This document shows, piece by piece, positions 24,157 through 32,036 of a stretch of 64,000 nucleotides of DNA. Both the position numbers and the translations under genes were made by a program. Position 1 is the stretch's first letter. The number at the start of each line of letters is the position of its first letter. This DNA comes from Lawsonibacter hominis. GTDB taxonomy: Bacteria; Bacillota; Clostridia; Oscillospirales; Oscillospiraceae. The DNA lies in the NCBI RefSeq assembly GCF_014287895.1, contig NZ_JACOPP010000012.1:1-64000 (forward strand), written 5' to 3'. The notes under the pieces were generated by a model. The model made no database searches. It was not told the DNA's origin and saw nothing but the letters and a program-made list of their open reading frames with translations.

Positions 24157-25141
24157 TGGTTATCCCCTTGAGTAAGCCAACGAGGAATTAGAAACAGCAA
24201 TGACCAAACGGTCAAGCAAATGGGCCCCAAAGTTACGCCGGCTAAACCGGAAGCAATACTCATTGAGATAATCGCCCAGATACTTCTGCGGCAGCCCGTG
24301 GTAGGTACCCAGAATAAAAGCCTTGGCGTTGCCGATCATGATGTGCAGCCAGCGGAGCATCCCGCTGTCAGGAGCATAGGCTTTGGGTCGGTGGTCATAC
24401 CCCGCCAGAGCTGGACTATAGCTGCGGTAGCCATCACTGAGAATGGTGCTGCCCTTTTCGATGCTGGTCTGGGCAAACCGTTTCACAGAGGCTTGCTTAA
24501 TATTGTCCGTAGGCTTCATCTTGAGATACTGGGGATGGCCCTTGTCAGTCAAAGACAGCGCCACGAAAACCTTTGCTTTTTCAGTTCCCCGGCCGCGCTT
24601 CTTGCCCTTGGTCGGGCCACCGAAGAAGGCGTCGTCAAACTCAACCGTCCCACCGAGGATATGGGTATCGTCCCGCTGTCCCATGGCCCTTCTGAGCCGA
24701 GCCAAGAGATACCATGCCGCCTTGTAAGTGACGCCGATGACCTGGCTGAGCCGGACGGCGGAGATCCCGCGCTTGTCCTGGGACATGAAATACATGGCCA
24801 GGAACCATTTCGTCAGAGGAAGATGGCTGCGGTGCATGACCGTGCCGACGGTAACGGAAGTCTGGTGGCGGCAGGTGCCGCACTGGATCATCCCGTTAGA
24901 GAGTCGATAATGCTTATTGCCACCGCACTTCGGACACTGAAAGCCGTTCGGCCACCGCTTCTGTTCCAAGTAATCCCGGCACTGCTCTTCTGTGGCAAAT
25001 CTCTTCTGAAGCTCGTACAACGACAATCCCTTTTGCCTCGGCATGACTCTTTTCCCCGCTTTCCCGTCATCATGCCTTCATTTTATCAGCTCAACTGTCC
25101 TATTTTCAGGTCTTGGCCCTGGCTGACTAAAAGGGATAACC
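24157..25141 (-). mobile_element. IS1595-family insertion sequence, apparently intact
   Basis: The 985-bp element is bounded by near-identical terminal inverted repeats, GGTTATCCCCTTGAGTAAGC at the left and the complement of GGTTATCCCTTTTAGTCAGC at the right. The flanks share a direct repeat of 14 bases with 12 matches, common part TTAATGGAATAT (24143-24156 and 25142-25155). It contains one full-length transposase gene on the minus strand and lies in the AT-richer scar beside tRNA-Arg. Confidence 0.85.
24160..25044 (-). CDS. IS1595-family transposase
   Basis: The protein has 294 residues. An N-terminal zinc ribbon (CPKCGGNKHYRLSNGMIQCG, four Cys with C-x2-C spacing) precedes a DDE-type catalytic region: TVEFDDAFFGG with the first acidic pair, ILSDGYRSY for the second Asp, and LHIMIGNAKAFILGTYHGL near the third acidic/Asn position. 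The C-terminal LNEYCFRFSRRN matches the family. The stop codon lies within the left inverted repeat, as usual for compact IS elements. Full length, so probably active. Confidence 0.92.
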   Translation of the reverse strand: MPRQKGLSLYELQKRFATEEQCRDYLEQKRWPNGFQCPKCGGNKHYRLSNGMIQCGTCRHQTSVTVGTVMHRSHLPLTKWFLAMYFMSQDKRGISAVRLSQVIGVTYKAAWYLLARLRRAMGQRDDTHILGGTVEFDDAFFGGPTKGKKRGRGTEKAKVFVALSLTDKGHPQYLKMKPTDNIKQASVKRFAQTSIEKGSTILSDGYRSYSPALAGYDHRPKAYAPDSGMLRWLHIMIGNAKAFILGTYHGLPQKYLGDYLNEYCFRFSRRNFGAHLLDRLVIAVSNSSLAYSRG

Positions 25142-25158
25142 ATTTAATGGAATATAGG

Positions 25159-25510
25159 TAGTGCGTAAAATTCTGTGTAAAGACCGAAGGCAGGTGAAAT
25201 GCAATTAGAGGGTGATTGGCACCCTGTGGCCGAAATAAATCATGAGATGGTCGAGAATCGTGCCCCAATTACGGATGGGCATCGTCCATTTTTCAGTGAT
25301 GTTGATCGTCGCCAAATACAGAATTTTCATCAGAGCGTCATCGGAAACAAAGGCGCTCTTCGTCTTTGTCACCTTGCGCAGCTGGCGATTGAAATTCTCA
25401 ATGGCATTGGTCGTGTAAATGAGCGTGCGAATTTCAGGAGGATACTTGAACATAGTCGAAAGCTCAGGCCAGTTTACCCGCCAGCTCTTGACTCCGAGAG
25501 CATAAGCGCA
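25159..25510 (-). mobile_element. IS256-family remnant (right end only)
   Basis: The sequence GTGCGTAAAATTCTGTG at about 25157-25175 is typical of IS256-family ends. The adjoining minus-strand frame encodes only the C-terminal ~100 residues of the transposase (WPELSTMFKYPPEIRTL, YTTNAIENFNRQLRKVTK). The sequence breaks off at about 25510, where it abuts a relaxase fragment on the other strand. Confidence 0.8.
25205..25510 (-). pseudogene. Truncated IS256-family transposase
   Basis: About 100 C-terminal residues are left of a normally ~400-residue mutator-type transposase. The DDE catalytic Asp residues, which lie upstream, are missing. Recognisable blocks are YTTNAIENFNRQLRK and ILYLATINITEKWTMP. 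The frame continues upstream of the internal ATG (25453) to about 25510 with family-like residues (GVKSWRVNWPELST), so the fragment is longer than a start-codon-based prediction. Not functional. Confidence 0.8.
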
Positions 25511-25713
25511 CCGGGCAGAACCGCCGCACGGTTAGTCTGGCTATCGACATTCAATCAAAGCTTCAACGAAAAGGGCCGGGATATGAACGGTGGGCTAAGG
25601 TATTCAATCTAAAACAGATGGCCGCAGCCCTTGCCTATTTGCAGGATAACAACCTTCTGGAATATGAGCAGTTGGAGAAAAAAGCGGCTTCGGCAACAGA
25701 GTGTTTTCATTGA
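25510..25713 (+). pseudogene. Relaxase/mobilization nuclease remnant of a conjugative element
   Basis: An open frame without start encodes RTVSLAIDIQSKLQ, GPGYERWAKVFNLKQMA and LEYEQLEKKAASATECFH, then stops at TGA 25711. These blocks match the C-terminal region of relaxases of Clostridia integrative conjugative elements. The N-terminal relaxase domain is absent, and the C-terminal tail is lost at the stop. From 25714 to about 25838 another frame (SLLAHFSKSDLQKQWEKAF) looks like a second coding remnant of unknown origin. Confidence 0.6.
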
Positions 25714-25838
25714 TATAGCGGTACACCTCCAGCCTGCTGGCACATTTTTCAAAATCGGATCTGCAGAAACAGTGGGAAAAGGCTTTTGGCGGATTGTCAA
25801 ATCAGGTGCGGCGAAAGATCAAAGAAACCTTTAGGCGC

Positions 25839-25897
25839 AAAACGCCCCGGCCCCAGCCGCAAAAGCGGTCGGGACCGGGGCGCTCTTCGTTTTTCAG
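25839..25897 (-). terminator. Terminator of the feoAB operon
   Basis: An 18-bp GC stem (25843-25860 / 25865-25882) has a 4-base loop. Read on the minus strand, TTTT follows. It lies directly downstream of feoB and separates it from the IS/ICE scar. Confidence 0.75.
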
Positions 25898-28044
25898 GCC
25901 AGGCCCAGCAGACGGGCCGTGGTGGCAACCGAAAAGCAGACCAGCATCCCGATGCCGGTGGGCAGCAGGATGGAGACCAGGGTCCATTTGGCGCTGCCCG
26001 TCTCCTTCCCAATGGTCAGGCAGGTCGTGGAGCAGGGCCAGTGGACCAGGGAAAAGAGCATGGTGCACACCGCCGTCAGCCAGGTCCAGCCGTTGTCCAC
26101 CAGCAGCGCCCGCAGGGCCTCCAGATCATCCAGCGCCAGCAGGGAGCCGCTGGAGAGATAGGCCATGATAATGATGGGCAGCACGATCTCATTGGCCGGA
26201 AAGCCCAGGAGGAAGGCCATCAGGATGACTCCGTCCAGCCCCAGCAGCCGGGCGAAGGGGTCCAGAAATCCGGTGCACCAGTCCAGGATGCTGCCCCCGC
26301 CCACCTTAACATTGGCGCACAGCCAGATCAGCAGCCCCGCCGGGGCCGCAACGGACACCGCCCGCCCCAGCACGAACAGGGTCCGATCCAGCACCGAGCG
26401 TACGATGACCTGCCCGATGCGCGGCCGCCGGTAGGGCGGAAGCTCCAGCGTAAAGGAGGAGGGCACGCCCTTCAGGATGGTACCGGACAGCAGCCGGGAC
26501 ACCCAGAAGGTGAGAAAGACCCCCAGCAGGATGACCCCGGTCAGCAGCAGCGCCGACAGCACGCCCCGTCCCATACCCGCTCCGGTCCCCACAAAAAACA
26601 TGGTAATGATTGCAATCAGAGTGGGAAAGCGCCCGTTACAGGGGACAAAATTGTTGGTCAGGATGGCGATAAGCCGTTCGCGGGGCGAATCAATGATGCG
26701 GCAGCCCACCACGCCGGCCGCGTTGCAGCCAAAGCCCATGGCCATGGTCAGCGCCTGCTTGCCGCAGGCGCTGGCCTTTTGAAATGCATGGTCCAGCACG
26801 AAGGCCACCCGCGGCAGATAACCGAAGTCCTCCAGCAGGGTGAACAGAGGGAAAAAGATGGCCATAGGGGGCAGCATGACCGAGACCACCCAGGCCAGTA
26901 CCCGGTACACCCCCAATACCAGCGCCCCATGGAGCCATGCCGGGGCGTTCAGCGCGGTAAACAGGTCACTCAACCGGTCCTGGACCCAGAACAGGCCCGC
27001 AGAGAGCAGCTGCGACGGGTAATTGGCGCCCTGGATGGTCAGCCAGAACACCCCGGCCAGCAGCAGAAGCATCAGAGGAATCCCGGTGGCGCGGGATGTG
27101 AGCAGGCGGTCCAGCTTGCGGTCCCGTTCCAGGCGCTCCTCCCGCTCACAGGAGACCACACCGGCGCACAGCTCCTCCGCCGTCAAAACCAGCCGCGAGA
27201 CCAGGCAATCCCTGAGTTCCTTTGCGCCGAGCCCGGACCGGGCCAGAACGCCCCGTGCGCCCTCCAGCGCTTTCTGTACCGCCTCGTCCCGCTGCACGTC
27301 CCAGCCCAGCGTTTCCGACAGGCGCTCCAGCAGCGCAGCGTCCTGATCCAGCAGCCGCAGGGCCGTCCAGCGTGCGCTCAGCCGTCCGGCCAGCCGTGTT
27401 TCCAGCAGCGGACGCAGCTGCTCCACCGCGGCCTCGATGGGCGGCAGATAGCGCACCGGCGGCGGCGCCGGCGCTTCCGGCGCGGCGGTCAGCTCCGCCA
27501 CCGCGTCCATCAATTCCTCCAGCCCCTCGCCCCGCCCGGCCGCCGTACCCACCACCGGCACCCCCAGCCGCCGGGCGAGGCCCTCCAGATCCACCCGGAT
27601 CCCTTTTTTTCGGGCCTCATCCAGCAGGTTGACGCACACCACGCACCGCGGTTCCAGCTCCAGCGTCTGCAGGACCAAATTCAGATTGCGCTCCAGACAG
27701 GTGGCGTCGCACACCACGACCGCCGCGTCCGCGCCGCCGAAGCAGAGAAAATCCCGCGCCACCTCTTCTTCCGCCGAGTGGGCCATGAGGGAATACGTAC
27801 CCGGCAGATCCACCAGCACGTAGCCCCGTTCCCGGTGCTCACACTGTCCCTGCGCGTTGGCCACGGTCTTTCCCGGCCAATTTCCCGTATGCTGCCGGAG
27901 CCCGGTCAGCGCGTTGAAGACGGTGGACTTGCCCACATTGGGGTTCCCCGCCAGGGCGATCACCCGGTCCTCCGGCCGGTTCTTTTGGAGCACCAGCCCG
28001 CCGTCCACCGCGCCCGCGCCGGTGGAGGTATTGGTCAATCCCAT
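25894..28044 (-). CDS. feoB: Ferrous iron transporter FeoB
   Basis: The protein has 716 residues. The N-terminal G domain has ALAGNPNVGKSTVFN (P-loop), LVDLPGTYSL (G3) and VCVNLLDEA (G4). A helical guanine-dissociation-inhibitor region follows. The C-terminal membrane domain has two Gate modules, including GCNAAGVVGCRI and PCNGRFPTLI, and a Cys-rich segment near LVHWPCSTTC. It imports Fe2+ under anaerobic conditions. The gene lies 26 bases after feoA and is divergent from a DtxR/MntR-type regulator that probably controls it. Confidence 0.96.
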   Translation of the reverse strand: MGLTNTSTGAGAVDGGLVLQKNRPEDRVIALAGNPNVGKSTVFNALTGLRQHTGNWPGKTVANAQGQCEHRERGYVLVDLPGTYSLMAHSAEEEVARDFLCFGGADAAVVVCDATCLERNLNLVLQTLELEPRCVVCVNLLDEARKKGIRVDLEGLARRLGVPVVGTAAGRGEGLEELMDAVAELTAAPEAPAPPPVRYLPPIEAAVEQLRPLLETRLAGRLSARWTALRLLDQDAALLERLSETLGWDVQRDEAVQKALEGARGVLARSGLGAKELRDCLVSRLVLTAEELCAGVVSCEREERLERDRKLDRLLTSRATGIPLMLLLLAGVFWLTIQGANYPSQLLSAGLFWVQDRLSDLFTALNAPAWLHGALVLGVYRVLAWVVSVMLPPMAIFFPLFTLLEDFGYLPRVAFVLDHAFQKASACGKQALTMAMGFGCNAAGVVGCRIIDSPRERLIAILTNNFVPCNGRFPTLIAIITMFFVGTGAGMGRGVLSALLLTGVILLGVFLTFWVSRLLSGTILKGVPSSFTLELPPYRRPRIGQVIVRSVLDRTLFVLGRAVSVAAPAGLLIWLCANVKVGGGSILDWCTGFLDPFARLLGLDGVILMAFLLGFPANEIVLPIIIMAYLSSGSLLALDDLEALRALLVDNGWTWLTAVCTMLFSLVHWPCSTTCLTIGKETGSAKWTLVSILLPTGIGMLVCFSVATTARLLGLA

Positions 28045-28070
28045 CGCCAGCTCCTCCCCCCTTACTGCGT

Positions 28071-28343
28071 TCAGGCCAGTGCAGTCCGGCCCGCCGGGGC
28101 ACGCTCCGGGCAGAGCCCCTCCAGCCGGACGCCCCGGGCGTCCCGGCCCCGCAGGGCGATGACCGCGCCCCGGATCAGATACGCCGCCGGGTCCCCGGCG
28201 GGACTTTTGGCGGTGCAGGTGACCCGGGTGCCCCGGATCAGGCCCAGATCCAGCAGCCGGCGGCGCATGGCCTCATCGGCCTGGATCTCCGCTACGTAGG
28301 CGCTCTGCCCGACCCGCAGGGCGCTGAGAGAATATTCGCTCAT
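28071..28343 (-). CDS. feoA: FeoA-family protein
   Basis: The protein has 90 residues with an SH3-like FeoA domain: LSALRVGQSAYVAEI, RRRLLDLGLIRGTRVTC and YLIRGAVIALRGRDA. It assists FeoB, probably by binding its cytosolic domain. It is the first gene of the feoA-feoB unit, facing the regulator gene across a 107-base intergenic region. Confidence 0.93.
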   Translation of the reverse strand: MSEYSLSALRVGQSAYVAEIQADEAMRRRLLDLGLIRGTRVTCTAKSPAGDPAAYLIRGAVIALRGRDARGVRLEGLCPERAPAGRTALA

Positions 28344-28368
28344 ATCTCAAATCCCCTTGCCATAAGTT

Positions 28369-28395
28369 GGTGTAAGGAAACTTTGTTTCCACACC
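28369..28395. promoter_or_regulatory. Inverted repeat between feoA and the metalloregulator gene (operator candidate)
   Basis: GGTGTAAGGAAAC-TTT-GTTTCCACACC is an interrupted dyad in the shared divergent promoter region. Its position fits an operator of the DtxR/MntR-type protein encoded at 28451. The sequence is not the classical DtxR box, so assignment rests on position. Confidence 0.45.
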
Positions 28396-28450
28396 CTATC
28401 TTATTGCGCCGTGCGGTAAAAGGTGCCGCCGGAATGGGAGGTGCGCGCGT

Positions 28451-28894
28451 ATGTCCCAGACGGAACAGGCGGATTTTTACACCCAAAAGGGCTATCAGAT
28501 GCGCAAACAGCAGCAAATGACCGGCGCTATGGAAGATTACCTGGAGATGATCTGCCGCCAGGCCCGGGCGGAGGGGTACGTGCGCATCAACTTTTTGGCC
28601 GGGCGGCTCAACGTACGCCCCTCCTCCGCCTCCAAGATGGTCTATCAGCTGCGGGAGCAGGGTCTGGTGACCTTTGAGAAGTACGGTCTCATCCAACCCA
28701 CTCAGCGAGGCTGGGAGATCGGCCGTTACCTGCTCTACCGGCACGACGTGCTCCACCGGTTCTTTTGTCTGGTCAACGGCTCCACGGATGAGTTGGAACA
28801 GGTGGAGCAGGTGGAACACTATCTCAACGAGAGCACCGTGCACAATCTGGATATCCTGCTGTCCCGGCTGGAAAGCGCTGCTCCGGCGGAATAG
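28451..28894 (+). CDS. DtxR/MntR-family metal-dependent transcriptional regulator
   Basis: The protein has 147 residues. The N-terminal winged helix is MEDYLEMICRQARAEG ... RPSSASKMVYQLREQGLV, and the dimerisation domain includes RHDVLHRFFCLVNG and a His/Glu-rich stretch EQVEHYLNESTVHNL typical of the metal sites. It lacks a C-terminal SH3 domain, as in MntR. It probably represses feoAB when Fe2+ (or Mn2+) is plentiful; this is inferred from the divergent layout. Confidence 0.88.
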   Translation: MSQTEQADFYTQKGYQMRKQQQMTGAMEDYLEMICRQARAEGYVRINFLAGRLNVRPSSASKMVYQLREQGLVTFEKYGLIQPTQRGWEIGRYLLYRHDVLHRFFCLVNGSTDELEQVEQVEHYLNESTVHNLDILLSRLESAAPAE

Positions 28895-28909
28895 CATGCG
28901 CCAAAAGGC

Positions 28910-28945
28910 ACAGAACGGCCCGGGAGCCTTCCCGGGCCGTTCTGT
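28910..28945 (+). terminator. Terminator after the metalloregulator gene
   Basis: ACAGAACGGCCCGGGA pairs perfectly with TCCCGGGCCGTTCTGT around a 4-base loop, 16 bases after the stop codon. Confidence 0.8.
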
Positions 28946-28975
28946 CTATTTCCGACAAACCGCACGGCAAGCGCA

Positions 28976-29003
28976 TTGACATATCCGTTTCATCTGTTAG
29001 AAT
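28976..29003 (+). promoter_or_regulatory. Promoter of the second MATE gene, followed by a leader hairpin
   Basis: TTGACA (28976-28981) and TAGAAT (28998-29003) are spaced by 16 bp. In the leader GCGGGCC/GGCCCGC (29031-29050) forms a stem immediately before the ribosome-binding GGAGGG, which could affect initiation. Confidence 0.75.
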
Positions 29004-29066
29004 GATAACAAATCGTTTGAATCGACTGCCGCGGGCCCTGCAAGGCCCGCCTTTGGAGGGAAAAGC

Positions 29067-30434
29067 ATGCCGCAAACTGCACAAGAGAATAAGATGGGCG
29101 TGATGCCGGTGCGCCGCCTGCTGATCACCATGGCCCTGCCCATGATGATCTCCATGCTGGTACAGGCCCTGTATAACGTTGTGGACAGCATTTTCGTGGC
29201 CCAGATCAGCGAGAGCGCGCTGACGGCCGTATCCCTGGTCTTTCCCTTTCAAAACCTGATGATCTCCATCGGCGTTGGGACCGCCGTGGGCGTCAACGCC
29301 CTGCTCTCCCGCAGCCTGGGCGAAAAGAACTTCGCGCTCGCCGACCAGACGGCGGAGAATGGTGTGTTTCTCTCGCTGCTCAGCTATCTGGCCGTTCTGG
29401 TCCTCTCTCTGACGTTGGCGCAGCCCTTTATGGCCATCCAGATCGACGATCCCGAGATCATTTCCTACGGCGTGTCCTATCTGCGCCTGGTGGGCGGGCT
29501 CTCCGTCGGCATGTTTGCCGCCATCATGCTGGAGCGTCTGCTCCAGTCCACCGGACGCACCTTCTATACCATGATCACCCAGGGGCTGGGCGCGGTCATC
29601 AATATCGTACTGGACCCCCTGATGATCTTCGGCATCGGCCCCTTCCCCGAGATGGGTGTGGCCGGGGCCGCCCTTGCCACGGTGATCGGGCAGTGCGTGG
29701 GGGCTGTGCTGGCGCTGTATTACAACATCCGCCATAATCCGGAGATCCATCCCAGGCTGCGGGGCTTTCGCCCCAACGGCGCGGTGATCCGCCGGATTTA
29801 TGCCGTGGGCGTGCCTTCCATCCTCCTCAGCTCCATCGGCTCGGTGATGACCTTCGGCATGAATCAGATCCTTACCTCCTTTACCTCCACTGCCACCGCC
29901 GTGTTCGGCATCTACTTCAAGGTGCAGTCCTTTGCCTTTATGCCGATCTTTGGCCTGAACAACGGCATGGTGCCCATCGTCTCCTACAATCTGGGCGCGC
30001 AGAAGAAAAAACGGCTGGTCGGCACGGTGAAATTCGCCTTCCTGCTGGCTCTCTGCATTATGATAGCAGGCTTTTTGGTCTTCCAGCTCCTTCCCGCCCC
30101 CATCCTCCGCCTGTTCGACGCGTCGGACATCATGCTCTCCATCGGCGTGCCCGCCCTGCGCATCATCAGCATCAGCTTCCTGCTGGCCAGCGGCAGCATC
30201 ATCAGCATCTCCACCCTCCAGGCGCTGGGGAAGGGCGTGCAGAGCATGATGATCTCCTTCACACGCCAACTGATCGTGCTGCTGCCCGTGGCCTGGCTGC
30301 TCTCCCTCCGCGGCACCCTGGAATCCATCTGGTGGGCCTTCCCCATCGCGGAGGTCGTCACGCTGGCGCTGTCCGTCTTCCTGTTGGCGCGCGCCTATCG
30401 AACGCTCGTCAAGCCCATGCCGGATGAGGAATAG
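29067..30434 (+). CDS. MATE-family efflux transporter
   Basis: The protein has 455 residues with twelve predicted membrane segments. MATE blocks include TMALPMMISMLVQALYNVVD at the N-terminus, with the typical D-S-I-F-V that follows, and IFGLNNGMVPIVSYNLGA in the second half. The sequence is of the NorM/MepA/DinF type and different from the MATE at 11.7 kb. It exports drugs or metabolites; the substrate is unknown. It is a single gene with its own promoter. Confidence 0.9.
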   Translation: MPQTAQENKMGVMPVRRLLITMALPMMISMLVQALYNVVDSIFVAQISESALTAVSLVFPFQNLMISIGVGTAVGVNALLSRSLGEKNFALADQTAENGVFLSLLSYLAVLVLSLTLAQPFMAIQIDDPEIISYGVSYLRLVGGLSVGMFAAIMLERLLQSTGRTFYTMITQGLGAVINIVLDPLMIFGIGPFPEMGVAGAALATVIGQCVGAVLALYYNIRHNPEIHPRLRGFRPNGAVIRRIYAVGVPSILLSSIGSVMTFGMNQILTSFTSTATAVFGIYFKVQSFAFMPIFGLNNGMVPIVSYNLGAQKKKRLVGTVKFAFLLALCIMIAGFLVFQLLPAPILRLFDASDIMLSIGVPALRIISISFLLASGSIISISTLQALGKGVQSMMISFTRQLIVLLPVAWLLSLRGTLESIWWAFPIAEVVTLALSVFLLARAYRTLVKPMPDEE

Positions 30435-30441
30435 ACGCTCC

Positions 30442-30480
30442 AAAAGGCCCCCCTGATGCGCTGCATCAGTGGGGCCTTTT
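30442..30480. terminator. Bidirectional terminator between MATE and O-antigen ligase genes
   Basis: AAAAGGCCCC ... GATGC pairs with GCATC ... GGGGCCTTTT. T runs flank both sides, and it lies between convergent genes. Confidence 0.85.
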
Positions 30481-30488
30481 CGTTCGCG

Positions 30489-32030
30489 TCATGCCGTTCT
30501 TTTGTCCTTCTGGAGGTGCGCCAGCTTGACGCAGGCCGCGATAACGCCGAAGAGGAACCACCAGGTGAACATATTGCGGGGATAGAACCAGGTGTATTCG
30601 GCCAGTCCGATGACCAAAATACCGCAGAAGCCGCCGATCGCCGCCGCCAGCAGCCGCCTGAGGCGCACGTCCGCCGCGGCGCAGAAGGCTTTTACCCCGC
30701 TTTTGAGCTGCCAGAGGAGCAGCGCCAGGAAGGCGAGCAGGCCCAGTATCCCGGTCTCGCCCCACATCTGCAGATAGTTGTTGTGGGTGTGGATGGGGTA
30801 GGAGCCGTCGAAGTTGGTGGGATAGGTCTGGAAGACCTTCTTCATCACGTCGCTGCCCAGGCCAACGCCCCGGACCCAGTAGTCCTCCATCAGGTTCTTG
30901 GTGGTGTCGTAGATGCCGAAGCGGTACTGGACGGAGCTGTCCTCTCCGGCCTTGAAGATGGTGAGGATGCGGTTGTAGATGGTCTCGGGCAGGAAGGGGA
31001 TCGCGGCCAGGCCCAGGATCAGCATCACGGGCACCCAGCGCCAGTCCATCAGAATCACAAATACCACCACCGCGAATGCCAGTCCGATCCAGCTGGCGCG
31101 TCCATAGGTAAAGCCGATGGCCACCACACCCAAACAGAGGGAGAGCAGGGAAAGCAGCTTACCCCGCCAGCGGGAGTTGAGAAAGAGGGCAAGCTCCAGC
31201 GGCAGGAGCATCGCCAGCTGTTCGGCAAAGTTGTTGGGGTTGTCGAAGAAGGAATAGACCCGCCCCGGCATATCGGCATTGAGCGTCATATCCTGCTGGG
31301 AGGGGACCACCTCCACACCGACGTAGCCCTGATAGCAGCCGTACAGGGCGGCCACCGAGATGCCCAGCACCGCCAGGGCCACCACCAGCTGGAGCTGCTC
31401 GTACCGGCGCACGGAACTGACCAGCACCAGCACCAGGAGGAAACCCGTCAGGTGGAAGAAGAAAAACCGCATGGACAGATGGGTGGACAGGGACCCCGCC
31501 AGCGCAATGCAGAGGAAGGCCAGATAGAGGGTCATATAGGGCCCCAGCCGGTCCAGCTCCAGGCGGTTCTTCGGCCGGGAGGCGCTGCCGATCACGAACA
31601 GGCCCAAAAGGCCTGCCGCGGCGGCAAAGCCGTAGGCATTGTTCCAAAGGGAATGGGGCGCCGCCAGCATCACCAGCAGGAACACGCCCACAAAAAAAGA
31701 TGTGGCGCCGCCCAGCGCGGCGATGAGGCGGCAGAACAGGCTGCCCGCCCAGATGTCCCGCCCCAGTTGGTAGATCCATTTTACCAGTGCGCAGGGGATG
31801 TTCAGGATGGCCGTGAACACACGGCAGGCAATGCTGTCCGGCCAGCGCCGGGAGACCGCGCCCTCCCGCCACAGCGCATTCCAGATCACGCTGTTCTTGG
31901 CCTGTAGGCAAAACCATTCTCCCACCCGGTCCAGGGCGCGGCCCAGGACGCTATTGGCTCCCGCCTGTTTCAGCCCCAGCCAGGCGGCCAGAAAAACGCG
32001 CAGGAACCAGCTGTTTTCCGTAATTGACAT
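30489..32030 (-). CDS. O-antigen ligase/polymerase-family membrane protein (Wzy_C)
   Basis: The protein has 513 residues with about 12 hydrophobic segments. The large extracytoplasmic loop contains FGIYDTTKNLMEDYWVRGVG and IHTHNNYLQMWGETGILG, the conserved histidine block of the Wzy_C/WaaL family. It probably ligates or polymerises a lipid-linked glycan on the outer face of the membrane. In a Gram-positive cell this would be a capsule or teichuronic-type polymer. It follows the GT4 gene by 6 bases and forms an operon with it. Confidence 0.87.
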   Translation of the reverse strand: MSITENSWFLRVFLAAWLGLKQAGANSVLGRALDRVGEWFCLQAKNSVIWNALWREGAVSRRWPDSIACRVFTAILNIPCALVKWIYQLGRDIWAGSLFCRLIAALGGATSFFVGVFLLVMLAAPHSLWNNAYGFAAAAGLLGLFVIGSASRPKNRLELDRLGPYMTLYLAFLCIALAGSLSTHLSMRFFFFHLTGFLLVLVLVSSVRRYEQLQLVVALAVLGISVAALYGCYQGYVGVEVVPSQQDMTLNADMPGRVYSFFDNPNNFAEQLAMLLPLELALFLNSRWRGKLLSLLSLCLGVVAIGFTYGRASWIGLAFAVVVFVILMDWRWVPVMLILGLAAIPFLPETIYNRILTIFKAGEDSSVQYRFGIYDTTKNLMEDYWVRGVGLGSDVMKKVFQTYPTNFDGSYPIHTHNNYLQMWGETGILGLLAFLALLLWQLKSGVKAFCAAADVRLRRLLAAAIGGFCGILVIGLAEYTWFYPRNMFTWWFLFGVIAACVKLAHLQKDKRTA

Positions 32031-32036
32031 CAGTTT

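Noticed and set aside
23857..25893. Second attachment site of the tRNA-Arg 3' end
   Set aside because: No second copy of the T-arm/acceptor sequence was seen before feoB, so no att pair can be stated.
25786..28299. 837-residue plus-strand open frame opposite feoB and feoA
   Set aside because: It is a shadow of feoB codon use; very rich in Gln, Gly, His and Arg and without any family motif.
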